Assembly: GCA_019925095.2 (NCBI GenBank)
Contig: CM034406.1
Coordinates: 13,550,388-13,614,387, forward strand
Reading direction: 5' to 3'
DNA from: Dendrolimus kikuchii
Taxonomy: Eukaryota > Arthropoda > Insecta > Lepidoptera > Lasiocampidae
DNA: 64,000 nt
Made by a program: the position numbers and the translations under genes. Below are positions 1 through 13,600 of the stretch, one piece after another. The notes beneath the pieces are model-generated. The model was not told the DNA's origin. It was given only the letters and a program-made list of their open reading frames with translations, and searched no databases. Position 1 is the first letter of the stretch. Every line of letters begins with the position of its first letter.

Positions 1-508
1 TTTTATCCTTGTTTTTCAAACGTTGATAGAACACCTACTTCCTTACTCCTAGATACCCAAAAACATTAGTAGTTTATCGCACTAGCCCATTTCTTTTAGT
101 TCCTATTTCGCACAATACTCCTACAATGACAAAGACAGTCCTTGATTGAACTTTCTCCTTTTGCATATAGGGATACCGGTCAGTTACTTACTACACTTAG
201 ATATATTAAATGGTCTCCAAAAGACTTCTATATATTGACGTGACCCTCCCTAATAGTGCTATGCAAGCCTTCCAAGACTCTGGGTCATATGGCCCGCATA
301 CTGACATACACATAAATAACTCGATTGTTATACCTAACGTCTGTAAAGAAATTCACCCCATACACATAAAGTAAATAGTAAACAATCATTACAGATAAAA
401 GTAGCAAAAGGGCAGCCTTGTCGCTTGTGTAAGTAGATTGTGTGAAAGGAATCAAAAGTGTATGACGGTGGCGTGCAAGCTAAATACAGATTTAATACAT
501 AAGAGATA

Positions 509-820
509 ATCTGTGCAGGAACGGAGAAAGAATACAATTTCCTGCGGCCGGGCGGCCTGTCGTAAGAGGCGACAAAACAACCCACAGCCAGGTGGTAGGG
601 CATTTGCCCGACTGGATGGCTACCACCCCTGGTTTAAAGTATGTCGTCATAACAACCTTGAGTTGTGTTCCGGCATTAGTGACCAGGTTCCAATCTCCCT
701 TAAGAGAGCAGCAGCGCATTTGTAGCACCTTTGGTGTTGCAAATGTCCATAGGCGATGGTAACCGCTTTCCATCAAGTGGGCCGTCTGCCTGTCTGCTGA
801 ACTCCTGCAATAAAAAAAAA
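509..820 (+). mobile_element. SINE-like poly-A retroposon, copy 1
   Basis: A unit of about 310 bp that recurs at 15996-16306, 53782-54089 and 58531-58850 (all opposite strand), with a fragment at 4096-4253. It ends in AATAAA followed by an A-run (about 809-820), as expected for a retroposed transcript. A possible short target duplication AAGAGA flanks it. The 'gcagacggcccac' signature is, as I recall, widespread in Lepidoptera. No coding capacity is evident; the short open frames on both strands recur only because the repeat recurs. It could be a SINE or the 3' end of a LINE. Confidence 0.75.
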
Positions 821-2144
821 GAGACTCGCCCAACATTTTGAACGATTCTCGTTTGGATTCTGGCTGAAGGATCGGACACAAAAGACAATACTTCTAGAAC
901 ATGTGATGTAATGTGAGGAGGTTCCTATATCTGAAGCCTAAGTTTATAGACTCTAGTCTCAATATCAGCAGAGATTATTTTTATTTTTTAGGGTTTCTTA
1001 AACATTTTGGCAAAAAGGAACGCTTGTAAAGTAAATGTTCGTTTGTTATTATAATGACCAAAGACAAAAAGATTTTTACGTTTCCGTAATCATTTGACCC
1101 ATTATAAATAAATTCACCGTGTTTATCCGTTTACTTAAGACAGTAAGTAATTTTTAATAAAAACAGCTATCAAGACACGATATGATTGTTCAAAATTTGC
1201 TAATGATAACTAACCTCCACGGCTATGTAGAACTTCCGATATACTGAAAAAAAATCAACTTTCATTTACATGTATGGTAGCTAACCCTATAAGTCTTGCG
1301 TAGAAGGTTTGCCGATGATCGCCCCTCCCGCTTCCTATGACTGGGACCGGGGCTTATCTAAGTAGTACTAAGAACTAGACGACGGCGGGTCGCGGATGTG
1401 AGAGGGAGGCGGGAGAGGTTGTCATCGGTAAACCTTCTGCGCACGACTTATAGTCTTTTTTATTCGTGTTTTCCCTACAGCGATATGTAGCGGTATACCT
1501 ACATGTATATTAAGCTAATAAATTTCATCTATATAGTTCCCGTAGCTTTCAAGAAATAAATGAAAGATCTAAGGGCTAGACGCGGCCGCTTTTGGAGAAT
1601 CGCTTAGTCAAATAAACATTTGTCTAGATATACTGGTAGGAATTATATACAACCCAAAGTTCTATTTTATTTTGACACTTGTCATTTTCGTAACATATAA
1701 TTACAAAAACGGCAGCATTGGGCGAAGCCACAACGCTGCGGTGTAACACCGCACCACAGAAATCTATGACGTCACACAAGGCCTACTACCTTTTCTTTAT
1801 TCTTTGTGTCTTAGAAGCAGAATTAAAACACGTCCAGTGTGATCCATGTTTCATTACGAAATGAACTGAGGGTCAGCGTCTACTGGCACGAGATGACGTA
1901 TCCGGTTAAATTTTTGCGTTGCGCCATCGTATCGGTCTGACGTCGTTTTGAAGATGCGTCGTGGCTCAGCAGCGTTGTTGTTCATTTGTGATTTGTTCAT
2001 TTGTGTCTTTCAATTTGGATTAATCGACTGAAACGATCCATATAAACATATACTTGAATTATTTCATGGCATTGAATGCTGTGCCTTTCAACTAAATTGA
2101 TTCAATTCGATTAATCCGTCAGTATCAGGATTAGACAATATTAG

Positions 2145-2180
2145 CATTTCCTATAACCTGTATACAGGTCATAGGAAATG
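2145..2180. repeat. 36-bp near-perfect palindrome in intron 1 of A
   Basis: Arms of 16 bases (2145-2160 and 2165-2180) pair with one mismatch around a self-complementary TATA centre. The aligned place in intron 1 of B carries a different, much larger palindrome (32301-32402). Confidence 0.8.
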
Positions 2181-3340
2181 TTATGTTATGTTGCATAAAT
2201 ATCGGCATTCGCAAAAACTTAAATACATGGTTGAGATGAAACAATGTAGTTAAAAAACGTACGAACAAAAGTGTAATTTTTGTAAAGTGTATTTTTCCTG
2301 TCGATCTATATTTTATTATTGCAAGTGAGGAAATAGTATTTTTTTAAATGTACGACATGCCTAACATTTAATAGAAAATTATTATGTGTAAGGTATCATC
2401 ATCTTCAAAACCATAAACAATATAGGCCTACAAGTTCCTTGTTCTAAACCATTATGTTTAAGGAAATTTAAGCAAAAACTTAAATACTTGGCGTAAAATT
2501 ATTGTGACACAGACTAAACGGAGATAGAGAAATTATGAAGTGGCAATATCATTTGGCCACAGAAACTTGAATTGATATCACTGACTATGTATGCATTAAT
2601 ATTTTATCATTAATTATAGCAAATTGTATAAAATATGCCAACCCAACTAACTTCATAAACGCCTAACCTGTTCTTTTTTTCAAAAGCTAAATTCCAGTTT
2701 TAATATTTTATTTACTGTCATTATAATTATAAGCTTTAAAACTAAATGACGCCTACACATCTAAACCGTCTCCCGAAGATGAAATGGTTATAGCTTAATC
2801 ATGTGTTACATTTATTTAGTCGCATATGTTGTTCTTGTCATGTTTCTTTTTAAGATTAATAATTAATTTTGTTATCTACCCTCTTATTTCTAAACGACAC
2901 AATCGGCCATTTCCTTAATTTAATATTAATGTTATATTTTTATTTATTCTGTGATTAGCGCCTGTTTTGTATAGAGTAGTTTTATATAACTTACCATAAT
3001 TTTATGTAACAATATTTATCTCTAATATGATGTAGTAATTTTGTAGGTTATAATTCAAAATCTCTTAATTAATAGACGGTATCCATTATATTTTATTTTC
3101 ATGTTGGCAGACGCGATAGATTTTTACTGTTATTGGTGGCAGTTGCTTCTTGTTTTTGGAAATTAAAACTCGATGTAATAATGGACTGTATGATTATTAT
3201 TAAATTAATATAAATATACATTTAATGAGTAGAACAAAGTATGCATGAGAGTTGAGTACAATATATGAATGGCTGAATTCATAGTTGTTCAGGTTCAGGC
3301 TCCTATATCCCGCATTCCGTCCGACGCCTAATTGCTAATT

Positions 3341-3870
3341 TTTTTTTTTTTTTTTGTTTTGAGGCGAGGGAAAATGCTTAACCGATTTACGCACAAACTG
3401 GGTCATTGCTAGGGGAACGACACGCGTCGGTCGGGGGCGATAACACTGCAGCAATAGTATGCTCTTGGCAGCGCTCCGTCCGCGATCGACGTCACAGAAT
3501 AGTGTGGAAGACTCCGAGCGTTGCTGCACGGGCGAGCAACCCCAATACCCACTAAAAACCCCCTCCTCCCTGACGACCCTGCGCTTTGTATGTGTTGGAA
3601 AGGCTGAGATTTAGAACATAGTTACGCCCAGCCGATCCAGCGCAATAAAGTGCCTGGAGTGTGCCCTGGGAGAACACACCCCACTTCGTTGTGCGGGGGT
3701 AGAAGGTCCTTTGCTCTCCTAGCAAGCTAAAGGCCCCCCGCGGTAAACGGAACCTAACTCAGGGAGGGAAGTAATGCGCGTACCTGCCTCTCCGGGTGCC
3801 AGCTGAAGGCCGGCGACCTCGAGAAGACGCATTGGCACGCGCTGCAGGACTTCTCTCCCTGTCTCGTTCT
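3341..3870 (-). mobile_element. Retroposon of about 530 bp (LINE 3' end or SINE) with 15-bp TSD
   Basis: A perfect 15-base direct repeat GCCTAATTGCTAATT flanks the insert (3326-3340 and 3871-3885). A T-run at the left edge (3341-3355) is the poly-A tail of a minus-strand retroposon. A shorter copy sits at 9215-9508. The body is GC-rich compared with its surroundings. No reverse transcriptase residues are visible, so it is either a 5'-truncated LINE untranslated region or a SINE. Confidence 0.8.
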
Positions 3871-4095
3871 GCCTAATTGCTAATTGCGCCAACTATGGGC
3901 GTCGGCGGTATGCGGGGCGCGGAGAGTAGATGTGCTCCGGCGGGCGGGTCAGGGGGGTGCTCTCTGTCCGCAACAACTGTGTTCGATTTATTTTATTGTA
4001 AAACTTTAAATATAATATCTTATATAAAATATAATCTAATATTTCTTTCTCCCAATGTGCTTCCTAGAGAACTGAAGTACATTGGGAGAAATCTG

Positions 4096-4253
4096 ACCAT
4101 TAATCCCGGAACACAACTCAAGGTTGTAATGGCGGCATAATCTAAACTAGGAGTGGTAGTCATCGTGTAACTAGCTCGCTGTGTGTTGTTTTGTCGTCTC
4201 TTGCGACTGGCCGCCCGGCCGGGGGAAATTGTATTCTTTCTCCGTTCCTGCTC
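4096..4253 (-). mobile_element. Fragment of the SINE-like poly-A retroposon
   Basis: About 155 bp matching one end of the family described at 509-820, in the opposite orientation and without its poly-A half. Confidence 0.65.
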
Positions 4254-4497
4254 GGATAAAAGTTATATTTTAAATTATGAGACGATGCTTAAAAGTTTTA
4301 ATTAACATTTTCTATAAAAACATGAACAGAATTGTGTTCCCCTATTTTCGTGGGCGATTGTCAATCCGTGTTCTTCTTCGATAATCGTAATATTTGAACA
4401 ACTGTAATTTGCGGGTTACCTCCGTTGCGCATAACTATGTCCAATTATTATTAACAACCAATTTCTTGATTTTTCAACTTTCATTAATTTTTTACAG

Positions 4498-4651
4498 AAA
4501 TATCTTGGTCAACTGAGGCCAGAAGGAAGAACTGACCAATTAAATCCAGGACAGACATTAAAATATAGGGTAGATTTTCCAGTCCAAAGACCACTACCAA
4601 AATTAACAGACCTTACTGTCAACGGCGAAACTCTATGCAGTGCTCCAGCTG
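4498..4651 (+). CDS. Gene A exon 2 (gd N-terminal domain)
   Basis: Phase 0 in, phase 1 out; acceptor ttttacag, donor gtaag. Encodes KYLGQLRPEG through LTVNGETLCSAPA, matching the gd N-terminal domain pattern (KY.G, YRV.FP, LP.L, VNG..C). Confidence 0.92.
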
Positions 4652-7600
4652 GTAAGATTTTTAAAAGCAGTATTATTATTATAGAACCGTCATAACTTAC
4701 TAGCAATAAACATAGCCATCGTTTACTTTAGTTATGTTCGTAAGCTCCGAGTGCTTAACCGGTCCAAGCAGTGCTTCAACCACGGCAGAACCTTGTGCTT
4801 TGCAAAGGCCAGGCTCGGCTATATAATTACACAGTACTGCTATCACCTATAGGCTGAAGCATCCATCTACCAGTTTAATCCTATAGACACTATGTGTAAT
4901 TCAATTCAATTCAATTTATTTATTTTCTAAAACATGGTATATTTATAACAACAATATAAATAGAGGATTCACATGTTCTACCTACTTGGCGTGCAAATTT
5001 ATGTAATACTAGAGTTTACCTCGCGGCTACGCCGCGTGAATAACCCTAGGTAGTGGGTCTATGTTACGTACATAAAAAAAATATTAGGTGTTTTACATAA
5101 ACCTTCAATACTGTAGTTTATTGTTCAATTTATTACATGAAAGAATATTTTATTTGAGTTTATGGCTTGGCAGCTAGGCGTTTAAGCAAGATCTTAGTTT
5201 ACAATATAGTTTCTTCATTTTCTTAAGCCTATGTGTAGCACAGCTAAACTGTAGGTAATCAGTGAGTGCCATTCAGCAGAGTTCTTGTGACAACTCTAAA
5301 GGCCACATTTGACTATACAGTTCACATTCCTCAAAAAATACATAATCACTACTCAAAAACTATCAATATCCTACAACGATTGTTCATTTTAGACTAATTT
5401 TACACATTTTTAGAAAATAAAACTGCACAGCACAACGTCCCCCTTCAATTCCCGCCAAAAACTCTCCAATTCATTACAATTACAAAGAAACCACAGACTA
5501 CTAAAGAAACAAAGTCAATATAGTGTAGACAACTGCACAGTAAAACGTAAAGAAAAGTCGCAGCAAACCTGATTGGAAGTACCTAATACGTAATTAATGA
5601 CATGTGGGCAACCTGAAAATGTATTTGTTATTAAATTACAGCGATGATTGTCTACATCGCAATTGTAGCGCAATCTATTTTGATAATCCATCTATTTTAA
5701 AGAAACGACGTCATTTATCGGGATAAAATGTAACCTAAGTATTAATTCCGAGTTATAAGCCAGCACTATGTCGAGTTTCAATCATATGCGTTCAGTAGGT
5801 TTCAAAAAGCATGCGATCGCAGCGCTATCTTTTTCGCTATTTTTGTCTAGCCCACGGAAACGACATCAGTTTTCGAAATAAAAATTGTCCTAAATACGCC
5901 CCGGGATATAAGTTAGCTCTATGTCGAATTTCATTTAAATCCGTTCAGTAGTTTTCACGTGATGATCTAGCAGACAGATAGACAAAAATTCTAAAAATTG
6001 TGTTTTCGGAATCTGCTGGATTTTTTATTACTGTCTTCAAAACTGAACTAATCAGAATCATGCTTTAACAGATTGTTCAACTATGCATTTGCAGAATGCC
6101 TACCTCTATATGAAGAAGCAGCTTGATTTAAACAGATAACATGCTGATGAATCTTTGAATAATATGAGTACTTTATTACTCGTTGAATGATAAAGACTCT
6201 ACAAACGTAGTAACGTTGCTAGAATTCTCGAAAGCTTTACTTTAGTAGTAGAACAGTTATACTAGCACTATCGCATTTGTTTGTTCATATTTAATTTAAA
6301 TAGTATTTTCTTTGCAGATTATCCACAACCAGGCCAATTCTTGACCAAGATTACATTACTGCACTCTCTTAGCACAGTTAGTTACAATGTACCATACAAA
6401 ACTAATGATATTTTACCCACATGGGCTATTCCCGTTAACACTTTTAATAATTATGGTCCTGTAATTGAATCAGGTAAGAATTTTGTTCTACATAAAACTC
6501 AAACCCACGTTATTTTTCTAAATGAAGTTCTGATAAAAAATACTATTTCAAAGTAAAGTTTAATCCACTCCCATAAACTATTTAATCTAAACCTCTCTTG
6601 AATCCAGTCTTTCTCAAAGTGAGCAATAACGCCTCTTTGAGGGGGCGTTAGCGACCTTCAGGGGATGGTCAAAGACAACGACCAATACAATAACAAAGTT
6701 ACTTGTAATTATAATAAAAAGAAAAATTTTAGATTTATATGGCGGTTGGTTAAACAAAATCGTGTAGTGGTGTTAAATCAATTTAAAAACAAAAGTAATT
6801 GGATTTTTTTATCATTTTTTGTAATATGGAAAGATAATTTGTAATTTTTATATGAAACAATTTCATTTTATTTTTTTAGCTATAATTAGAAAGTTATATC
6901 AGATTAAAAATAGATTTTTGAACCCAGTACCGAAAACACGCCGACAATTCCCGAACAATCACGAACGACGAACGAACAAATGCTACGAAGCTACGATGAG
7001 TTAGCAGGAAAAAATATCGTAGTGACGTCACACGCGCGCACGAGATTGTTCAGGAACTGTCGATGAGCTTTCACGTAAATTGTTAATTATAGCGAAAAAA
7101 AAATTTACAAAGCTTGTTATAAAACTTAAAATATATGATATTTTCATTAACAAAAAAAAAAATTTAATAATATCGGTGTACGGAAACACCGTAAGGAAAC
7201 CTGCACATCCAGCTTATCACTACCTGAGACTCACCAATCCGTTTTGGACAAGCATAGTAGGCACACCGTCTATTCACATAATAAGGGACTACTCGAATCC
7301 AGCAGTCAAGCTCAACAGCGGAACATTTATGAGCTATTATTGCTAATTTCACACCTATACGAATAATACAATGGCGTTAAAATCTTGTTATTTCTTAACA
7401 CAATATAAATAAAATTATGATAATACTAACGGCTGCACACGACTTCATTTGTTCGTCTTATTAGTTACAAGTTACAATATGGACACAACCGTCAACGACG
7501 TCTTCGGATTACGCTTCACGCGTTATTCGCCTCGCCACGCGCCCCGCACGCGGTGCTGACCGCCGCACACAACGACGTTACTCATAGTGCTGACGTTACT

Positions 7601-10600
7601 TATTGATCCTGTTATAAATTATAACCACCTATCTGTTATCCTGATGTATGCTACTAATACGTATACCTGTATTAGTTTCATGAAAATCAGTTCGATAATA
7701 TTTTGAGTGAAGAGTAACAAACACCACAGACTTTATAACATTATTCGGAATAGGATTTACATATATTTTTTTTAATAGATGGTGACTTCATTGCATATAC
7801 GCCTCCAACGAGTACGTCAATTAGGCCTCAGAATATACTAACGAATACGCCAGCAACGTGGATATACCCGCCCCGGCCTGTCACGAATCGGGTACCGCAA
7901 ACGCCGCCCTCACCCCAGCCCAATATTGAAAGGTAATACAATTTTTCATTTCTCATACTCGGAAAGTATGCTTGAAATTACCTGATCACAGAGATAAAAA
8001 CTGTACTTTTAGTCTCTGAGAAACGATTTTCCCGCAATTTATTTGATATTTCTTTTTCTTTCTAAACATTCTTGTTTACGTAATTATGTTCGGCATACGT
8101 TCTATTTCCATGTTTTGTTAAAAAATACTATTATTAATTTTTATACTGGGAAAAATGTTTTCCCTGGTGGCGAGAGGGTTAAGAATTAATAACAAAATCT
8201 TACCTTTGCTAATAGGAAACATAATATCAACAATATGTTAACGACGGTGTCAATCTCTCTACTAACGAATGTAATACATAGTAGACCGTTTTCTCTTTAC
8301 GGAATATATTTATTAATTATAGCTATCTCTACCTATATAAATAAAAATGAAAGCGTCCTAGTTGGTAACCGAATCACTTCAGAATAATTGAGATTAATTT
8401 AGATTTTTTTTTTTTAACTATTCGTATTTAGTGACGGCTTTACCCATAGAGCATAGTGTGCAGCGCGCGCACGCGGGCGCCGAATCATGAATCATAGGAG
8501 GCGCCGAACGCCGCGCTCTACACCTTTGAATGCATGCCTCGCTCACGGCGCGCGGCGCCGGCTCTTTTATAGGCCCTGCGCCCGTGTTATGGCCGAAGCC
8601 GTGTGCGGTAACAAACCAGGGCACGCCACGAGTGGCTCCTATACTCTATACAATAACTTGTGTTTCAACGTGAAATCAGCCTTAGAACAGATAATTTAAG
8701 ATTACTAGTAGTAGTCTGTGGTCGAAATTCGAACATAACATTTAATTTAAATTATAAGTTTGAAGATTATTAAGGTGCTGTTGTCAAAGACTACACTTCT
8801 ATAATCACAGATTTCGCCAAGGCTACACTGTTAATTTGACTTTAACAATAAAGAAAAGAGTATATATGCGTGTGTGTGTGTGTGTGTGTATAATTTTTTT
8901 TTAATGATTTAATGTATTTTTATGCATATTTTTTTTTAATATCAGCATTCTGTACTCCTTCCTCTATATAAACTATAGGTATGCGAAATTTCATACTCTT
9001 CCGTACGCGCAATTGTCGTAAAAAGAAGTACAAAGTTTTGCTGTGTTTTTGCTTCACGTATATATATAGATAGATAGTGGCGTAATGTCGCAATGTTCTT
9101 GTAACTCCTTTCTTCGTAAAACTCCAGTTTGCTCGTGTATCCTCAGTACAAGAACTCTTAAACTACATAGAAGTAAGGAAAAAAACAATGTTTAATTAAC
9201 ATATCCTTGTCTTACTTTTTTTTTGTTTTGAGGCGAGGGAAAATGCTTAACCGATTTACGCACAAACTGGGTCGTTGCTAGGGGAACGACACGCGTCGGT
9301 CAGGGGCGATAACACTGCAGCAATAGTATGCTCTTGGCAGTGCTCCGTCCGCGATCGACGTCGCAGAATAGTGTGGAAGACTCCGAGCGTTGCTACACGA
9401 GCGAGCAACCCCAATACCCACTAAAAAACCCCTCCTCCCTGTCGACCCTGCGCTTTTGTTTGTGTTGGAAAGGCTGAGATTTAGAACATAGTTACGCCCA
9501 GTCGATCCTAGTCGTACTTATATCAGTATAGGCCAACTTGGGAGTAAATGAAACAACAATATATTTGCAGTTGTAGTTGCATTTTAATACTGTTTAAATG
9601 TGATTTATTGTTCCGAACGCTTACCTCTTGCTTCTCGGCATCATTTAAAATTGCATTGGTGAAAATATAACTGTAATTATTCTACTTTGACCGCGCGCCT
9701 GCTAGAGGGCGCCATGGTATTGATTGCACACGGGCGCTACAGAGGCTAGAGCTGGCTCTGTTCTCAGTCCCGATTAGATTATAAAGGATAAAATATTGAA
9801 ATTTTCTATGATTTTGTATAAACTCAATACTTTATCCAAGTTATTATGTTATACGTTATCTATATAATGACACTGAGATTGACTATAGCAATACTTACAG
9901 GTGTACACGGCCGGGCTTACGCCTACTTTTAAGTATCATAATTTATTTATTTATTTAAGATGAATTTATAGTTTAAAACGGACGTAGTGGCTTAGAGGTT
10001 CGTGTTCTCAAGTTTCAGACTTGCGTGTCATAAGAGAAAATGGCTACGAATTCTGTACAGGAAGCACGCACCACTGAGACAGTTTTCTGACCTATAATAA
10101 TATGTATATTGTTTTGTGGAAGAAAACATTGTGATAAAACCCTGGACAAGCGTAACATACTTGATACTTCATCCCACACATTTGGTAACGATGAAACCCA
10201 GCAGCGAAAGGTGAATGGACTGTTATTATAAAAAATACATTTATTATGTTACAGTACAGAACTATCTGTCGTTGCTCCAATTACTGCACCAGCAGGGCAG
10301 GTTCCAACACAATACGAGTGCGGCCGACCAACAGTCACAATACCACCACTCATTATCGGCGGTGAACATTTTCAACGAGGTACATACCCTTGGTTGGTTG
10401 CTCTATCAAAACAAAAGAAGCAAGAACGGCAATTCATTTGCGGTGCAAGTCTAGTCTCTGACCAACACGTTGTTACAGGTACTTTTATATTATTTTACGA
10501 ATTCGACATTATCTACAGTCGCCTTAAAATTTCCTCTTCTTTTAACTGTAGCTTCACGAAGTTCATGTAGCTAGTGTCAACTATTTATAAATATTCAAGT

Positions 10601-13600
10601 TATTATTTTCAATTAATCCAATTTTCGCTCCAAAAATAATCCCACGGAATTCCCGCGACATAAAATGCCGCAGAATATAAGTCTTAGATTATTATTATTT
10701 AAGTTTATGGCTTGGCAGCTAGGCCTTTACACCAGATCTTAGTTTACAATATAGTTTCTTCATTTTCTTAAGCCTATGTGTAGCACAGCTGAACTGTAGG
10801 TCATCAGCTACTGCCATTCAACGGAGTTCTTGTGACAACTCAAAAGGCCACATTTGACTTTAGAGTTCATATTTCTCACAAAACACATAATTACTACTCA
10901 AAAACTATCAATGTCCTATAACTATTGTTCATTTTAGAGTAATTTTACACATTTTTAGAAAATAAAACTGCACAGTACAACATCTCCTTTCAGTTCCCGC
11001 CAAAAACTCCAAAAGTCTTAGAATTTAATATCGATTAGCGAAAAATGCCTCAAAATCGGCCCAGTAATTTTTACGTGAATCCCAAGTAAACAGATAAGTA
11101 AAATAATAATAATAAAACATGTTTCATGTTCTCTATAGTTTATTTACAGCGCGTCCATTAGTAGCTCACAACGCCCAAAATGCTCCGTTAGCAGTTCCAC
11201 AAGGCGACCTCGGTCGCTGTGCTTGTAGCGAAAACATAACTAATGACGTTAACATTTTCGATCACACAACGAATAACCGTTCCACTTGGGTTTACGATTG
11301 TAAGGCCGACAAGCAACTGAAATGGAAAAAATCGCGGTCGTAAACGTCGTGGTTGTGAGCCTCCAATGGAACGTAGCCATAGAGTACCCCATTTTTTTGA
11401 TATAGTTTCAATGTACACAAACGGCTTTTAAGAGTTTTATAATATTATAGATTTTACCATAAAATAAGAATACTAGGAATTAAGAATATATCAACACTAA
11501 TCATAACCTACATAACAGCACAGATCAGTCAGTCTTCTTTCACTTTTTAACATTTTTTACTTGACTATTAAAAACATTATTCTTCGATCAGATCAATCAA
11601 AACGAAAAAGACTAAAGCACTAAGGTTTGCCCCGCAGGCGGGCAGTAGCTTTATTTTACTTACATAAAAACATAATTCGGTTTTTCACATATAATATAAT
11701 TACATATAACAATAACAAAGAAACTAAGTCCATATAGTCTAGACAGCTGCCCAGCAAGACATAGAATTGAGTCGACGCCAACTTAATTTGAAGTAACACA
11801 ATGAATGATATGTTGTTTATGACAACCTAGGTATTTGTTAGTCAAAATACGCGATTACAGCGCCATCTATTTTGTTAATCCATCTATACTAAAGAAACAG
11901 TTCATCTGTGTTTTATTATATTGTCCAAGATAAGGTTGCCATTATTCATACTGAACGGGAAAAGTGATTAATCAATCATACAGTTTTATTAATATTGCCC
12001 ACTTGATACGGGCATTATATAGACCGGTCATTATTCATAGTGACCGGATTTATCGAATTCCCTGTGACATATAAAAAATCGTCAAGAAAAATGAGTTTTA
12101 TCTTTTAACATTTATGTACTTACATAAATAAATGGAGGGATGGACATGAAGAAATTATAAGGGTTTGGCTTCTCTAATTATTTATACAATATTAGTTTAT
12201 ACCGCTTTTATGGGAAATATTTTGTTTCCAGCGGCTCATTGCCAACAGATAAGAGATCAAAAGACTGAAGTGGAAGAGTTTCTTGTAACGGTGGGTGCAT
12301 TTGATTTAGACGATTTGGCAGATAATGAGGCACAAAGTTATTACGTTAAACATGCTACACCCCACAATGACTACGACCCGTTCACTTATAAAAGTAAGTA
12401 ATTACGTTTGTTATTTATTTATTACAAGTTTAGTCTATAGGTAAGGGTGTGTGTGACAGTGAAATACCCTCACTTTTGTTAAAAATAAAACTTCAATATA
12501 TGCCCGCGTATACATGTACACTTGTGTGTTCTTGGACATATATAACCCTGATACACACCTATATGTAAATAACCTCACATATAATATATACACATACACA
12601 TTTCCATGATTTATCTCCAGTATATAATAAATCTGTAAAGAAGTTGAGTTTGTACAATTAATTTAAAAACGAGAAAATATATGAGAGGAGGGGGGGCTAT
12701 GTAAACCATCAGATTCCAAAATGGCGACTTTTAGTCTGGTTTCACATGATTCTATATCACGTGAAAATTACTGAACGATTCCAGTGCCGGCTACATACTT
12801 AGGGTATTATTATTTAGTTGAGTGTGAAAAATATAAACTCTGCTCAAAACAAAATTATTTTTAAAAAAATATTAAAATGTCTACTATTCCTGCATAATAA
12901 ATCAACTTAAGGGAAGACAAAATAGCACATATTCATATTTTTTTTATTCTTAACTTGGGAAATTCCCATCTCAGTATGTTTGAAGGCCGGTTAAAGCAAA
13001 AAATGGCCCATTAAGGGTAACTATTTTTGTATTATATTATTATAAAATCAGACACTGAAACTATGGAAATGCCGTTTTCTATTTCTAATTTGAGATTGAA
13101 AATTCAAGTCTGACGATACTCTCGAAATAAGTTTGTTCACTTTCAAGCACCTATAATTTTTGTAAGTTACATTGATGTCAGACTGTTGATTATTTTACGT
13201 GTAAAAGCACAATTTATAAGGACTAGTTACGATAGTATACATGGAGAATGAATGATCAGAAAAGTATGATTGATCTGATTTTAATTGATAGTCGCCTCCG
13301 AAACAGAATAATGGATACAAGAGCCTACAGAGGCCCCACTCTTGAAACGGACCACTACCTGGTGATAAGCCGGTTTGTGGGCCTTTTCAAGAAGTGGAGA
13401 CACTGGCGAGTGCGTACCAATTTCGGGGAGCTTGAAAGAATAAAGTGTGAAAAATTGGAAGATGTTAGTGTAAGGAGTATGTATGCGCGCCTAGTCGAAG
13501 AAAGGCTTGCAAAAGCGGACTTCTCCGACTTAGATGTGGATAATGACTGGGATAGTATGAAAGAAAGTATAGTGGAAAGCGCAAAAGAAGCATGTGGATG

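Larger units (their letters stand above)
1..4497 (+). other. Intron 1 of gene A (5' part outside window)
   Basis: No host exon is seen here. The stretch ends at the acceptor of gene A exon 2. Parts of it (about 42-210, 1994-3140 and 3981-4060) align with 31945-33660 in intron 1 of gene B, so it belongs to the tandem duplication. Extra material in this copy includes a SINE-like retroposon (509-820), a region of unassigned AT-rich DNA to 1990, and a retroposon at 3341-3870. Gene A exon 1 must lie upstream of base 1. Confidence 0.7.

Noticed and set aside
334..888. Several short open frames on both strands near the window start
   Set aside because: They fall in the SINE-like retroposon and repeat with each of its copies.
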